A stretch of DNA of 64,000 bases from Uliginosibacterium sp. (GCA_016718265.1 JADKDZ010000009.1:62001-126000); one strand, 5' to 3'. Positions 42,828-52,162 are shown, counted from the stretch's first letter. Program-made: numbers and translations. Notes: generated from the sequence alone by a model not told the origin.

Positions 42828-42970
42828 GGGAGGCCTCGGCTTGCTGCTGTGCGGGAAGGCGCGATGATAGCAGCCATGCGCAACAGCGCAAGAAAAGCTG
42901 GCGCATGGGGCTGCGGTGCCCGTGAACGACGAAAAAGGCGAGCGCTTTACGCGTTTTGGCTGAAGCATCG

Positions 42971-43102
42971 GTGAGAAGCTGCATTTATTGCGGCTTTGAC
43001 GGCAGCGTTGAGCCGGAAATGCGCCGCAAAACGCTTTCCGATGCCATACTAACGCGTGAGGAAAAACGGGCCGGCTCGGCGTGCCAGTGCGGCAAGGCGT
43101 GA
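42971..43102 (+). CDS. Possible 43-residue protein with paired cysteines (small ORF)
   Basis: A GTG-started frame encodes about 43 residues, beginning MRSCIYCGFDGSVEPEM and ending SACQCGKA. Cys4-x2-Cys7 and Cys38-x-Cys40 could form a zinc or other metal site, with a charged helical middle (RRKTLSDAILTREEKRAG). It ends 31 bp before the FHA gene on the same strand. The ribosome-binding site is poor (GAAG), and I recognise no family. It may be chance coding in a GC-rich gap, so confidence is low. The rest of 42828-42970 shows no gene. Confidence 0.35.
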   Translation: MRSCIYCGFDGSVEPEMRRKTLSDAILTREEKRAGSACQCGKA

Positions 43103-43133
43103 AGCGGTCGAGAATGAATCCGACGAGGATGAG

Positions 43134-43907
43134 ATGGCAAAGCTGATTTTGAGCATGGATGGCTTGGTTCTCAAGGAACTTCCGCTCGCAAAGGAGCGGA
43201 CGACGATCGGCCGCAAGCCCCATAACGACATTCAGATCGACAACCTGGCGATCAGTGGTGAGCACGCGGTCATCGTGACGATCTTGAATGATGCTTTCCT
43301 GGAAGATCTGAACAGCACCAACGGGACCTATGTGAATGGGCAACCCGTCAAGAAATCCGCGCTGAAAGATAATGACGTCATCGAGCTGGGCAAGTATCGC
43401 CTGAAATTTGTGCGTGAAGACGCCACGGACTTCACTGGCCGCAGCACCTTCGAGAAAGCTTTTGTGACATCGGCTGAGGCCGCGAAGCTGGGAGCCAGCC
43501 CGCGGGCGCATACCGAAACGATGCTTGGGTTTGGCGCCGACACCTCAGGGCTTGATAGCCCGACCGTCGCGGCGGGCTGGGAGCCGCCGGCGCCGGGCGC
43601 CGAAACCTTGCCGCCCGGGCAGGGGAATGAGTTCTTGGGCGTGGTGCAGATCATCAGCGGCCGCAATACCGGTCGCGAGCTTCAATTGTCGAAATCGCTC
43701 ACCACGCTGGGCAAGCCGGGCACACAGGTCGCGGTGATTACGCGTCGCCCGCATGGCTACTTCATCACCCATGTGGAGGGAGACTCCTTCCCGATCCTGA
43801 ACGGCAAGCAACTCGATGCGCAGGCGCACTTGCTCGCCGATCGTGACGTGTTCGAAATTGCCGGGGTGAAAATGTGTTTTTATCTCAAGGCAATTGCGGC
43901 AGGATGA
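43134..43907 (+). CDS. Protein with two FHA domains
   Basis: The 257-residue protein has an N-terminal FHA domain (about 1-95) with the phosphothreonine-binding set IGRKPHNDIQID, SGEHA and NSTNGTYVNG. A Pro/Gly-rich linker (about 120-190) and a second, degenerate FHA-like domain (about 195-257: GRELQLSKSLTTLGKPGTQ, RRPHGYFITHVEG, LNGKQL) follow. No catalytic domain or membrane segment is present, so it is probably an adaptor recognising a phosphorylated partner; no Ser/Thr kinase is nearby. GAGGA lies 4 nt before the ATG. It leads the MBL and secretion-ATPase genes. Confidence 0.88.
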   Translation: MAKLILSMDGLVLKELPLAKERTTIGRKPHNDIQIDNLAISGEHAVIVTILNDAFLEDLNSTNGTYVNGQPVKKSALKDNDVIELGKYRLKFVREDATDFTGRSTFEKAFVTSAEAAKLGASPRAHTETMLGFGADTSGLDSPTVAAGWEPPAPGAETLPPGQGNEFLGVVQIISGRNTGRELQLSKSLTTLGKPGTQVAVITRRPHGYFITHVEGDSFPILNGKQLDAQAHLLADRDVFEIAGVKMCFYLKAIAAG

Positions 43908-44016
43908 GCGCTTCCCTGCCGGGCGTTCCAGCAGGCGCTGCTGACGCAAAGTGACGCTCCGCGTTCTCGGTTGAAGAGAAAGCCGACGCGCGACGCAACC
44001 GGGCATAGGAGTCCCG

Positions 44017-44850
44017 ATGGAAATCAGGGTGCTGGGCTGTAGCGGGGGGATTGGCGGCGCGGCGCGGCGTACCACGGCGTTCTGCGTTGACACCGACATC
44101 CTGATCGACTGCGGGACGGGCGTCGGCGATCTGCCGTTCGAGGCTTTGGTCGGCCTGGACCATGTATTTCTGACCCACGCTCACCTCGACCACATTGCGC
44201 TGCTGCCGATGCTGATCGATAGCACGATGAGCGAGCGAACCCATCCGCTGATGGTGTATGGCTTGCCAGAGACGCTCGACGTGTTGCGGCGCCATATCTT
44301 CAATTGGGCAATCTGGCCGGACTTTACACGCTTGCCTAGCGCCGAGGCGCCCGCCTTGCGGCTGGTGCCGGTGGTGCACGGGCAGACGCTTGATCTGGAC
44401 GGGCGCAGGATTCAGGTTTTGCCCGCCCGCCACTCCGTGCCGGCCGCAGGCTACTACTTGCAGTGTGGGGACGCCGGGTTTGCGTTTACCGGGGACACTA
44501 CCGTGTGTTCCTCACTGCTTGCGGCGCTCAACGCCTTGCCGAACTTGCGCTATCTGGTCGTCGAAACTGCGTTCCCCGAAGCCATGCGCGCCCGCGCCGA
44601 GGCGTCTAGCCATCTTCATCCCGAGGCGTTGGGGCATTTTCTGTCGGCTCTATCGGGTTCGCCGGATGTCTATGTGACACATCTGAAGCCGAACTGCGAA
44701 GGTGCGGCGTGCGCGGAAATTGTGGCGCTGGACTGTACTCCTCCGCCGCGGTTTCTGCAGCCCGGACAGATATTCCGCTTGGCAGTCGGCAAGGGCAGAG
44801 ACCGGGAGACGCGTGAGTCTCTTGCGTCCGTGGATGCAGGGCGCGCTTAG
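44017..44850 (+). CDS. Metallo-beta-lactamase-fold hydrolase (class II cyclic-nucleotide phosphodiesterase-like)
   Basis: The 277-residue protein starts with MEIRVLGCSGGIGG and has the HxHxDH metal motif in FLTHAHLDHIALLP, a downstream metal His in RHSVPAAGY, Asp in FTGDTTVC and a late HLKP. The layout and the short strand before a Gly-rich loop resemble class II 3',5'-cAMP phosphodiesterases and related MBL-fold enzymes. True substrate is unproven. It lies 109 bp after the FHA gene and 74 bp before a GAF-containing ATPase. Confidence 0.85.
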   Translation: MEIRVLGCSGGIGGAARRTTAFCVDTDILIDCGTGVGDLPFEALVGLDHVFLTHAHLDHIALLPMLIDSTMSERTHPLMVYGLPETLDVLRRHIFNWAIWPDFTRLPSAEAPALRLVPVVHGQTLDLDGRRIQVLPARHSVPAAGYYLQCGDAGFAFTGDTTVCSSLLAALNALPNLRYLVVETAFPEAMRARAEASSHLHPEALGHFLSALSGSPDVYVTHLKPNCEGAACAEIVALDCTPPPRFLQPGQIFRLAVGKGRDRETRESLASVDAGRA

Positions 44851-44924
44851 CGAGTGACTCGCCTGTTGGTGCGGTAAGATCGCCACTTGTTTTCGGGTAT
44901 TCCGTAGCTTGTTTCGGGGGCACT

Positions 44925-47273
44925 ATGAGTAGTGGCAGTGGGGGTCGTGGTCTGGCGCGTCGCTTGGCATTCTTCAAAAGTCTTCAGGCCTTGAACGCCC
45001 GCATCCATGCGGCAGAAGACATCGATCAGATCATCGCCAGCGTGTCGGAAGAGATCTGTGATGCTTTTGGTGCCGCGCGGCTGACGGTCTACCTCGTCGA
45101 CGACACCCGCACCTATATCACCGCCAAGCTCCACACTGGTATGACTTCCGGTGTTCCCATCCGGCTGCCGATCTCCGAGAAGAGCGTGGCAGGCTTTTGT
45201 GCCATGAAGCGCCAGACCCTGAACATCCGGAATGTCTATAACGACGAGGAGCTGAAACGGTACTCGTCTAACATCCAGTTTCGCAAGGATGTCGATGAAC
45301 GCAGCGGTTTTCGCTGCAAGCAGATGCTCGTCGCGCCGATGTGCGAGACCGACGGGGGGGATGTGCTCGGTGTGCTTCAACTCCTTAATACCCTGGACGA
45401 CGAGCCTTTTTCGGCGACCGATGAGGAGGGCTTGCAAGCATTGGCGCTGACCTTTGCGACGGCCTTCGCCAAGCGGCTCAAAGCAAGCTCGCCGCTGCGT
45501 TCGCGCTACCACCACCTGGAGCGCATCGGGCGGATCAGCGAGGCAGATCTGGCCTCAAGCGCCGAGGAGGCAAGACGTGGTGGGCGCTCGCAAGAGTCGA
45601 TCCTGATGGAGACGTATGCGTTCAGCGTGCGGGATCTGGGCGAGTCGATGGCGTATTTCTTCGGCGTGCCCTACGAGCCTTTCAAGCTGGATCGCATCAA
45701 GCCGGTCGAGCTGCTCCGCAATATCAAGCGGGAGTACGCGGTGCTCAGTGGCTGGCTGCCGCTCGAAGAGAATCAGGATGGCATCGTGGTCGTTACGATG
45801 AATCCCGAGCAAGTCATTGGTTCTCGCGTGGCGGTAAACGTCTTTCCAGGTGCGAATCTGGTCTATCGTGTCACGACTGAGCGCGAGTTCGAGCAAACCG
45901 TCTCGCAGTATTTCGATGCGGCGCTGGATGAAGCGAGTGTGGGCGATCTGCTCTCCGACATGTCTGACGAGGCGGAGTTGCCGACCATGTCGGATGACAT
46001 GAATGCTGCCTCAGAGAACGAGCTGGTCAAACTCGTGAACCGGATCATCGTGGATGCCCATCGCCAGGGCGCCTCCGATATTCACATCGAGCCGCGCCCG
46101 GGCAAAGAGAAAACCCTGGTGCGGTTCCGCAAGGATGGCTCGCTGGTGACCTATATCGAGGTGCCGGCGGCCTACCGCGCCGCGATGGTGGCCCGCATCA
46201 AGATCATGTGCGACCTGGACATCTCTGAGCGGCGCAAACCGCAGGATGGCAAGATCAAGTTTCGCAAGTATGCGCCGCTGGATATCGAGCTGCGGGTCGC
46301 CACGATTCCCACCGCGGGCGGCCTTGAAGATGTGGTGATGCGTCTGCTCTCGCAAGGCGAGCCCATTCCGGTCGACCGATTGGCGCTGTCGGACAATAAT
46401 CTTGAGCGATTGAAGGCCACGATCACCAAGCCGTATGGCATTTTTTTCGTGTGTGGCCCAACCGGCTCGGGGAAAACCACGACTCTTCACTCCATCCTCA
46501 AATACATCAATACGACGGAAACGAAGATCTGGACCGCAGAGGACCCGGTTGAAATCACGCAGCGGGGCTTGCGCCAGGTGCAGATCAACCGCAAGGCCGG
46601 GCTGGATTTTCCGACCATCATGCGGTCGTTTCTGCGTGCCGACCCGGACGTCATCATGGTGGGTGAGATGCGCGACGCCGAAACGGTGTCGATTGGTCTG
46701 GAGGCGTCGCTGACCGGGCACCTTGTACTGTCTACCCTGCATACCAATAGTGCGCCCGAATCGGTGGTACGCCTGCTCGACATGGGAATGGATCCGTTCA
46801 ATTTTGCCGACGCCTTGCTTGGGGTGCTGGCGCAGCGCTTGGCCAAGCGCCTGTGCTCGAATTGCCGCACGCCATACATCGCGTCGCAGGCTGAGATTGA
46901 TCAATTGCTGGATGAGTACGCCGAGGATCTGCGCAAGACGCCGGCATTCAACCTGAATCCGGACGCTGCGCGCAAAGCTCTGCTGGAAGACTGGCAGAAC
47001 CGCTATGCGGACGACCAGAAACGTTTTACCTTGTATAAGCCCGTGGGTTGCGACGAATGCAGTGGCGGTGGCTATCGCGGACGCGTTGGATTGCACGAAC
47101 TCATGCTCGGCTCTGATGACATCCGCAAGATGATCCAGACGCGCGCGCTCGTATCAGACTTGCTGGTCACGGCGCTGGAAGAGGGCATGCGAACCCTGCG
47201 GCAGGACGGGATAGAGAAAGTACTTGGCGGCTATACCGATATGGTGCAGGTGCGCAAAGTCTGCATCCGCTGA
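44925..47273 (+). CDS. GAF-domain type II/IV secretion (GspE/PilB-like) ATPase
   Basis: The 782-residue protein has a GAF domain (about 20-180), an MshEN/T2SSE-N-like domain (about 195-310, beginning ERIGRISEADL), and a GspE/PilB ATPase. In the ATPase are Walker A GPTGSGKTTT near residue 511, the Asp box EDPVEITQRG, Walker B PDVIMVGEMRD and the His box LSTLHTNSAPESV. Two Cys pairs (CSNC near 645, CDEC near 708) look like the usual zinc site. Such ATPases drive pilus or pseudopilus assembly. The GAF fusion is unusual for the family. No secretin, pilin or platform gene is adjacent, so the machine it serves is unknown. Confidence 0.92.
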   Translation: MSSGSGGRGLARRLAFFKSLQALNARIHAAEDIDQIIASVSEEICDAFGAARLTVYLVDDTRTYITAKLHTGMTSGVPIRLPISEKSVAGFCAMKRQTLNIRNVYNDEELKRYSSNIQFRKDVDERSGFRCKQMLVAPMCETDGGDVLGVLQLLNTLDDEPFSATDEEGLQALALTFATAFAKRLKASSPLRSRYHHLERIGRISEADLASSAEEARRGGRSQESILMETYAFSVRDLGESMAYFFGVPYEPFKLDRIKPVELLRNIKREYAVLSGWLPLEENQDGIVVVTMNPEQVIGSRVAVNVFPGANLVYRVTTEREFEQTVSQYFDAALDEASVGDLLSDMSDEAELPTMSDDMNAASENELVKLVNRIIVDAHRQGASDIHIEPRPGKEKTLVRFRKDGSLVTYIEVPAAYRAAMVARIKIMCDLDISERRKPQDGKIKFRKYAPLDIELRVATIPTAGGLEDVVMRLLSQGEPIPVDRLALSDNNLERLKATITKPYGIFFVCGPTGSGKTTTLHSILKYINTTETKIWTAEDPVEITQRGLRQVQINRKAGLDFPTIMRSFLRADPDVIMVGEMRDAETVSIGLEASLTGHLVLSTLHTNSAPESVVRLLDMGMDPFNFADALLGVLAQRLAKRLCSNCRTPYIASQAEIDQLLDEYAEDLRKTPAFNLNPDAARKALLEDWQNRYADDQKRFTLYKPVGCDECSGGGYRGRVGLHELMLGSDDIRKMIQTRALVSDLLVTALEEGMRTLRQDGIEKVLGGYTDMVQVRKVCIR

Positions 47274-47348
47274 GGCGGGCAAAGGGAAGTCAGATCAAGT
47301 ACTTCCTCTTGCAGGTGTCGTCTATCGAGCCGGTCTTCGTCCAGAGCT

Positions 47349-48023
47349 TCAAGACTTTGTCGCCGCTTCCCACTGCTGGCGAATGGCCTGTAAGCCGCCC
47401 CAGGTAAAGTCGGTAATGTGCCGCGTGGTATTGGGGATGAGGCTCTTGTCGTTGATGATTGCCGGGTCGACGCCACTGACCACGGCGCGCGCCTGAGCGT
47501 ACATCGCGCACTGGCCGAGCAGCGAACATACCGAGCGATTGACAGCCACCTGGGGAACGGCGGGGCCAAGAATCTCGCCGAACAAGGCCTGCAGGCTCCC
47601 CGCGAGCGGGAGGGTGAATTGCCGGATGATTTCTTCCAGTGCAGGCGTCGGGTTGCTCATTTCCCGCATCAGCAGTTGCGGGACCTGATTGGCAGGCTCC
47701 TGGCCCAGGTGGAGCTGCAGGATGTCCGCGATCACAAACTCCAGGCGTGTGCGCAGTGGCACCGCACTCAACTCAGGCAAGTCGGGCGGCAGATGCTGCT
47801 GCGACAAGCGCACGTGATGGTGCAATACCGCAAGGTAGAGCCCTTCTTTGCTGCCGAAGTGATAGTTGATTGCCGAAAGCCGTAAACCCGAGCGTCGGGC
47901 GATTTCCTGCACGCGTGCGGTGCGGAAACCATCGGCGAGAAACACTTCAGTTGCTGCTTCGAGTAGTCGCGCTCTGGTTTCTTCGCCGGCGATATTGTTG
48001 GGGGCAGTTGCGTGTCTGAACAT
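47349..48023 (-). CDS. TetR-family regulator with CecR/CerR-type C-terminal domain (copy 1)
   Basis: The 224-residue protein has a TetR helix-turn-helix (about 15-62: TRARLLEAATEVFLADGF, then SAINYHFGSKEGLYLAVL) and a ligand domain resembling the CecR/YbiH type (PQLLMREMSNPTPALEEI). It is paralogous to the next gene, sharing long stretches. E. coli CecR regulates efflux and rhlE; no such target lies nearby. ATGs at 48026 and 48023 are adjacent; either may be used. It converges with the secretion ATPase gene. Confidence 0.9.
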   Translation of the reverse strand: MFRHATAPNNIAGEETRARLLEAATEVFLADGFRTARVQEIARRSGLRLSAINYHFGSKEGLYLAVLHHHVRLSQQHLPPDLPELSAVPLRTRLEFVIADILQLHLGQEPANQVPQLLMREMSNPTPALEEIIRQFTLPLAGSLQALFGEILGPAVPQVAVNRSVCSLLGQCAMYAQARAVVSGVDPAIINDKSLIPNTTRHITDFTWGGLQAIRQQWEAATKS

Positions 48024-48109
48024 CATTGTCGTCGTGCAAAAGGCTGGAGTTTAGCAATTCGTACCGTCAGCGGTGACCGGATCCGCCAGTCGGCCAGAAT
48101 CTGCCTGGG

Positions 48110-48790
48110 TCATCCACCTTGACGGGCCTGATCTTCCCATTGCTTGCGTATCCCTTGTAAGCCGGCCCAGGTGAAGTCGCTAATGTAGTGGGCTGTATTT
48201 TCAACCAGATTCGGGTCTTCGGCGATGGCAGGATCGACCGCCGCGATCAATGCCTCAGCTTGGGAGTACATCACGCATTGCGCGAGCAGCGAGAAAACTG
48301 CCCGATTGACCCAGGTCTGCGGCACAGATGGGCCCAGAATTTCTCTGAGCAAGTCGTGCAGGTAGGACGCCATTGGTAGCGTGAATTTTTTCAACACCAC
48401 CTCGAGCGCCGGGGTCGGGCTGGACAGTTCGCGCAGCACAAGCTGCGCCATGCGCGTCACTGCGTTCTTGCTGAGATGGATGTCCAGTATCTGGAGGATG
48501 ATTCTCTCAAGGCGTGCCCGCGGGGGCGACGTGTCTGCACGTGCTTCGCTCAGATACATGCGTTGCAGCGATTCGTCCGCGTGATGCTGAAGCACGGCAA
48601 GGTACAAGCCCTCCTTGCTGCCAAAATGGTAGTTGATTGCCGAGAGCCGCATCCCTGCTCGCTGGGCGATGTCCTGCACACGGGCTGCACGAAAGCCTTC
48701 TGCCAGAAAGACCTCAATGGCTGCGTCAAGCAGGCGTCCCCGGGTGTCATCCCCTGCTGTGTTCCTCTGCGCGTCGACGTGTCTGAACAT
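48110..48790 (-). CDS. TetR-family regulator with CecR/CerR-type C-terminal domain (copy 2)
   Basis: The 226-residue protein has the TetR DNA-binding domain (TRGRLLDAAIEVFLAEGF, RLSAINYHFGSKEGLYLAVL) and the same C-terminal type as its neighbour, including LRELSSPTPALEVVLKKFTL and ISDFTWAGLQGIRKQWE. It begins MFRHVDAQRNTAG, echoing MFRHATAPNNIAG in copy 1, so the pair clearly arose by tandem duplication. The two are 86 bp apart in the same direction. Confidence 0.9.
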   Translation of the reverse strand: MFRHVDAQRNTAGDDTRGRLLDAAIEVFLAEGFRAARVQDIAQRAGMRLSAINYHFGSKEGLYLAVLQHHADESLQRMYLSEARADTSPPRARLERIILQILDIHLSKNAVTRMAQLVLRELSSPTPALEVVLKKFTLPMASYLHDLLREILGPSVPQTWVNRAVFSLLAQCVMYSQAEALIAAVDPAIAEDPNLVENTAHYISDFTWAGLQGIRKQWEDQARQGG

Positions 48791-48926
48791 TTTTTGCGTT
48801 CAAAATGGACATAAGTCGATGGTACGAGCGGTATATATTTAGTTCAAGCCATTTCTCCAAACTCCGGGAAAATGACAGAATACTTGTGCCGGAAGTATGG
48901 GTATCTTGTCTCGCGCAGCGTTGTCT

Positions 48927-49523
48927 TCAGAGTTTGCTGCTTGCGGTGCGCCCTTGTGGCGCTTTGCCGTTGCCGCGGTCGCGACGACTCTGGTAAGACT
49001 CGCCGGGAATGAAGCGGGCATTGCTGGCGCTGTCCTGCCGGCTCGACTGGATGGCCTCCAGGGTTTCGCTCTGCTCGATAGCGCTCAAGGCACGTTCGAT
49101 CTGAACCACGATCTCTTTCGCGGTTGCCGCATCTACGCGGAACAAGCTTTGTCGCGCGGTGACATGAGTACGGGTCAGATTGGGCGAGAGAACTTCCAGC
49201 TCCAGGCGGATGTCGAGGTCCTTGACACGTGCCTTGGTGATTTGTCCGCCGGCGACGGTGGCAACTTCATCGATCTGCAAGGACATTCGCTTCGTAGCCA
49301 TGCGCGCTGCGGCATCGACCTTGTCGAAAGGGGCACTGAAAGTCCGGGAGGCCTCCCCATTCATCTGGTGCGAAAACCCTGCGCCTGCACCGGCCCCCGC
49401 CAGGCTGATTGCCAACGGGGCGCAAGCGCTCAGCGTGAGCCAGGCCGCACAGCAGGCCAGAACGCGGATGAGCCCTGCTGGGTGGCCGCTGTTCGGAACG
49501 GGATATTCGGGCTTGTCTGCCAT
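48927..49523 (-). CDS. Putative lipoprotein (DUF3568-like)
   Basis: The 198-residue precursor has a hydrophobic segment ending in a lipobox (LTLSACAPLA, Cys34) after an unusually long hydrophilic N terminus. A predicted alpha/beta region follows (FDKVDAAARMATKRMSLQ, RLELEVLSPNLTRTHVTARQ), then a charged Ser/Arg-rich C terminus. The pattern resembles DUF3568-type lipoproteins of unknown function. AGGAAA lies 8 nt before the ATG. The 295 bp upstream (49524-49818) show no gene. Confidence 0.7.
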   Translation of the reverse strand: MADKPEYPVPNSGHPAGLIRVLACCAAWLTLSACAPLAISLAGAGAGAGFSHQMNGEASRTFSAPFDKVDAAARMATKRMSLQIDEVATVAGGQITKARVKDLDIRLELEVLSPNLTRTHVTARQSLFRVDAATAKEIVVQIERALSAIEQSETLEAIQSSRQDSASNARFIPGESYQSRRDRGNGKAPQGRTASSKL

Positions 49524-49818
49524 CACGGTTTCCTGCTGAGCTGGGGCAACTATGGGCGTTCTCTCCAGTTGAGCACCTTGTATGCCACATCCCTTGCCGG
49601 CCGTCTGGTAGCGCCATTCAAACGCCTTGCATTGCGCGCAGGCGCTCATACCTAGGTATTACGTCTTCGGGGAGCAAGACAGCCTTGGCCGCCCGCATCG
49701 AAAGGGCGGCCTGCGGGCTGACGCGATTGGTCAGTTTCAACCCGATTCGGGCAGTTATTGGCTCGGCGCTGCGGTGCATGTTCCGCACACGCGCATGCAA
49801 CTTTTCACGTCTATACGA

Positions 49819-52162
49819 TCAATGCCCAAGCCACTTCAATCCCGGAATCTCGTAGACGATCGTTCCGCGAGCGGGCACCGAGACGGCGATACTGCCCTTG
49901 TTGCCTACCGTCGTCAGGGTTGCGTTTCCTGTGCCCAGCAGGCCCCAGCAGGTAAATTTCCCGTTACTCACGTTGGTGAACATCAGGCTCCCGCTGCCAG
50001 CGGTTTCCAGCGTATTGCTGACCATGATGATCACTGATCCACGCTGGTCGACGAAAGCCAGGCAATTCAGACACTGGTTGGTGCCCTGGCTGACGCGAAC
50101 GGGCCCCAGCGCCCAAAGCTGCTCTGCGGCAGCCGCGAAGTTCTTCTCCGGATCGATGATGGGCGCAATGGCAGCCAGCCTGCTTCGTTCGGCAGCAGGC
50201 AGCTTGTCCGAGTCGTACACGATCCACGCAGACGGGTAATCGACGGGCTTCAGCGCATTGATGCCGACATCACTGACCCAGTAGCCGGTGCAGAAGCCGC
50301 GCAGATTGCCTTGTTGGGTGAACTGCTTGGGCGGCAGCATTTCTCGCTCGGACTTCTCCAGGCAAAACCAGTGATTGTTCCCGTACTTGCCGTTGACGTT
50401 CTCGAACGTGCGTTCGATGGCCACAGAATAGTAGACCGCGGGACCGAACGGGTGCCGCGGGATGTGCTGCAGGATCAGGTCGTTCTCTGTCTGCGGGGTG
50501 GTGCCCGCGTCCCAGTATGATCGCATCATGGAGCCGACGGCACGACGAACGACGCCTTTGCGATCCGCGATATGCGTCCAGCCGACACTGAGCCACTGCT
50601 GGGTGATCAGTTTCAGGCCCCAGGCGGGGTCATGGCCGGCATTCTTGACCGAGCGGTCGAAGCTGCCCTGACCACCTACGGTGTCCATGTGTGCACCGAA
50701 CAGGATGTCCGGCTCACGCGCAGCGGTCGCACCGACGGCAATGCTGCACCTCCAGTATTCCTTGGGCGGACGAAGTTCGTCGGCCTGCAGTTCGATGTTG
50801 AAGTAGTAGTATTTTCCGGCAACCCCTGCACTGCTCTCGATCAGAATCCGTGGATCGAGGCCTGCGCCGCGCTTATGCGGTGCGAACGTCTGGCCGCCCA
50901 CCAAGGGAACCTTGCCATTGGCGATCAGGTTCTTGGCCATGCTGCCGTAAAACTCAGCGAATTTTGTGCATTTGTAGTCAAACCATTTGGACTTGTGGTT
51001 GGTCTGGATGACGTCCGCGCGGGCGCCCACCGTGCCCGGTGGAATCGTGATCTTGGCCCAGGCGGCGAAGTCGTCGACCACCCTCGGGTTGTAATCGATG
51101 GCATCCCCCCACTCCAGATCGACGACGTAATCCGCGCAGTACATGCCGCGGCAGCCAACCTGCAATGCCAGCTGTGCGAGCCGCACGCCCAGCCATTGGC
51201 CGTAGCTGATCCGGCTGGCGGGCTTGTTGTTCACCCAGCCCGCTGGCGCAATCCAGCCCGCGGGGGGCAACCATTCCGTAGGCCAGTCGGCCGCCTCCAT
51301 CGGCATCATCGGCGTGACGTAGCCGGCTTCTGGTGGCTTGTACCGGGCGTCGGTTTCGTCCCACCACTGTGTGGCGTAGTACTGGGGGTGATTCTTCATC
51401 CACTGGCCCCATTCCTTCCACCCGCCTTCATTACTGTTGTCCGGGCTGCCCGTGCCGATTGCGGCAGGGTACTCGTAACCCCAGGCCACGCAACCCAGCA
51501 TCGGCACGCGTTTCGACCGACTCCACCCCCGCCGCCACGGCACGCATCTCGTTCAGGCTGTGCGAGTTCATCTTGGGTACGTTGTTCCAGAACAACTGCG
51601 GCGGCCACGCGAAACCGGCCGCGCCCCAAGGTTGCCCGAGCACACCACCGTACTCATAGGCGAGCACCGGACGGTCTGCGCTGGGGCCGGCTGCAGGCCC
51701 TGGAACAGGCGTGGGCAGCCGGCTCGCTCCGCCCGAACTGCTAGAGCTGCTTGAGCTGCTCGACCCCCCGGAACTACTCGAACTGGAGCTGCTGGAACTT
51801 GGTTTTCCGCCGGAGCTGCTTGAACTGCTGGAACTGCTCTTTCCGCCAGAGCTGCTGCTGGAGCTACTGGAGCTGCTCTTTCCACCGGAGCTGCTGCTGG
51901 AACTGCTCGAACTGCTTGAGCCTTTGCCGCCCGAGCTGCTGCTTGAACTGCTGGAACTTCGTCCGCCCGAGCTGCTAGAACTCCCAATGCCACTGACCCC
52001 ACCAGAACTGCTGGAGCTGCTCGAACTGCTTGAACTCCCGGACTCGACCAGGTTCTCCGCCTCACCGGTGGCCGAGTTGTCCGCGCCGCCGCAGGCACTC
52101 ACCAGTGCCACATTGCCGAGGGCCAGCATCATCTCGCGGCGCGTTAATAGTTTGTAGAGCAT
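49819..52162 (-). pseudogene. Frameshifted Tat-type lipoprotein with poly-Ser/Gly linker and large extracellular domain
   Basis: Two overlapping minus-strand frames form one gene of about 780 codons. Frame A (52162-51431) gives a twin-arginine lipoprotein signal (TRREMMLALGNVALVSAC, lipidated Cys24), a Ser/Gly linker (residues 43-145), and the start of a domain (RPVLAYEYGGVLGQPWG, LNEMRAVAAGVESVETR). Frame B (49819-51543) continues it from about VPMLGCVAWGYEYPAAIG for some 560 residues. The switch lies near 51505-51520 and needs one extra base (or two missing) to explain. Poly-serine linkers are typical of secreted carbohydrate-active enzymes in some gammaproteobacteria. The Trp/Tyr-rich domain looks like a TIM barrel plus a beta-rich C terminus, but I cannot name the family. 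A sequence error is possible. Confidence 0.75.
51728..52036 (-). repeat. Serine/glycine linker-coding tandem repeat
   Basis: This stretch encodes 103 residues of runs of 5-11 serines separated by GG, GGK or GGR, in units of about 12-13 codons. Serine codons are mixed AGC, AGT and TCC/TCG types, so selection appears to act on the peptide rather than on a simple DNA repeat. Slippage here could alter linker length. Confidence 0.9.

Noticed and set aside
42784..42984. 66-residue minus-strand frame upstream of the gamma-carbonic-anhydrase gene
   Set aside because: No domain, poor start context, and it overlaps the true gene start in another frame.
47284..47310. Hairpin between the secretion ATPase and TetR genes as a terminator
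   Set aside because: The stem is only 6-7 bp with a 10-nt loop and no clear T run; too weak to annotate.
51728..52036. CRISPR array or minisatellite at the serine linker
   Set aside because: The repeats are coding, imperfect and without spacers; serine codons vary while the peptide is kept.
51751..52157. Plus-strand Leu/Glu-rich frames opposite the Ser/Gly linker
   Set aside because: They are the complement of serine and glycine codons; low-complexity artefacts without start signals.
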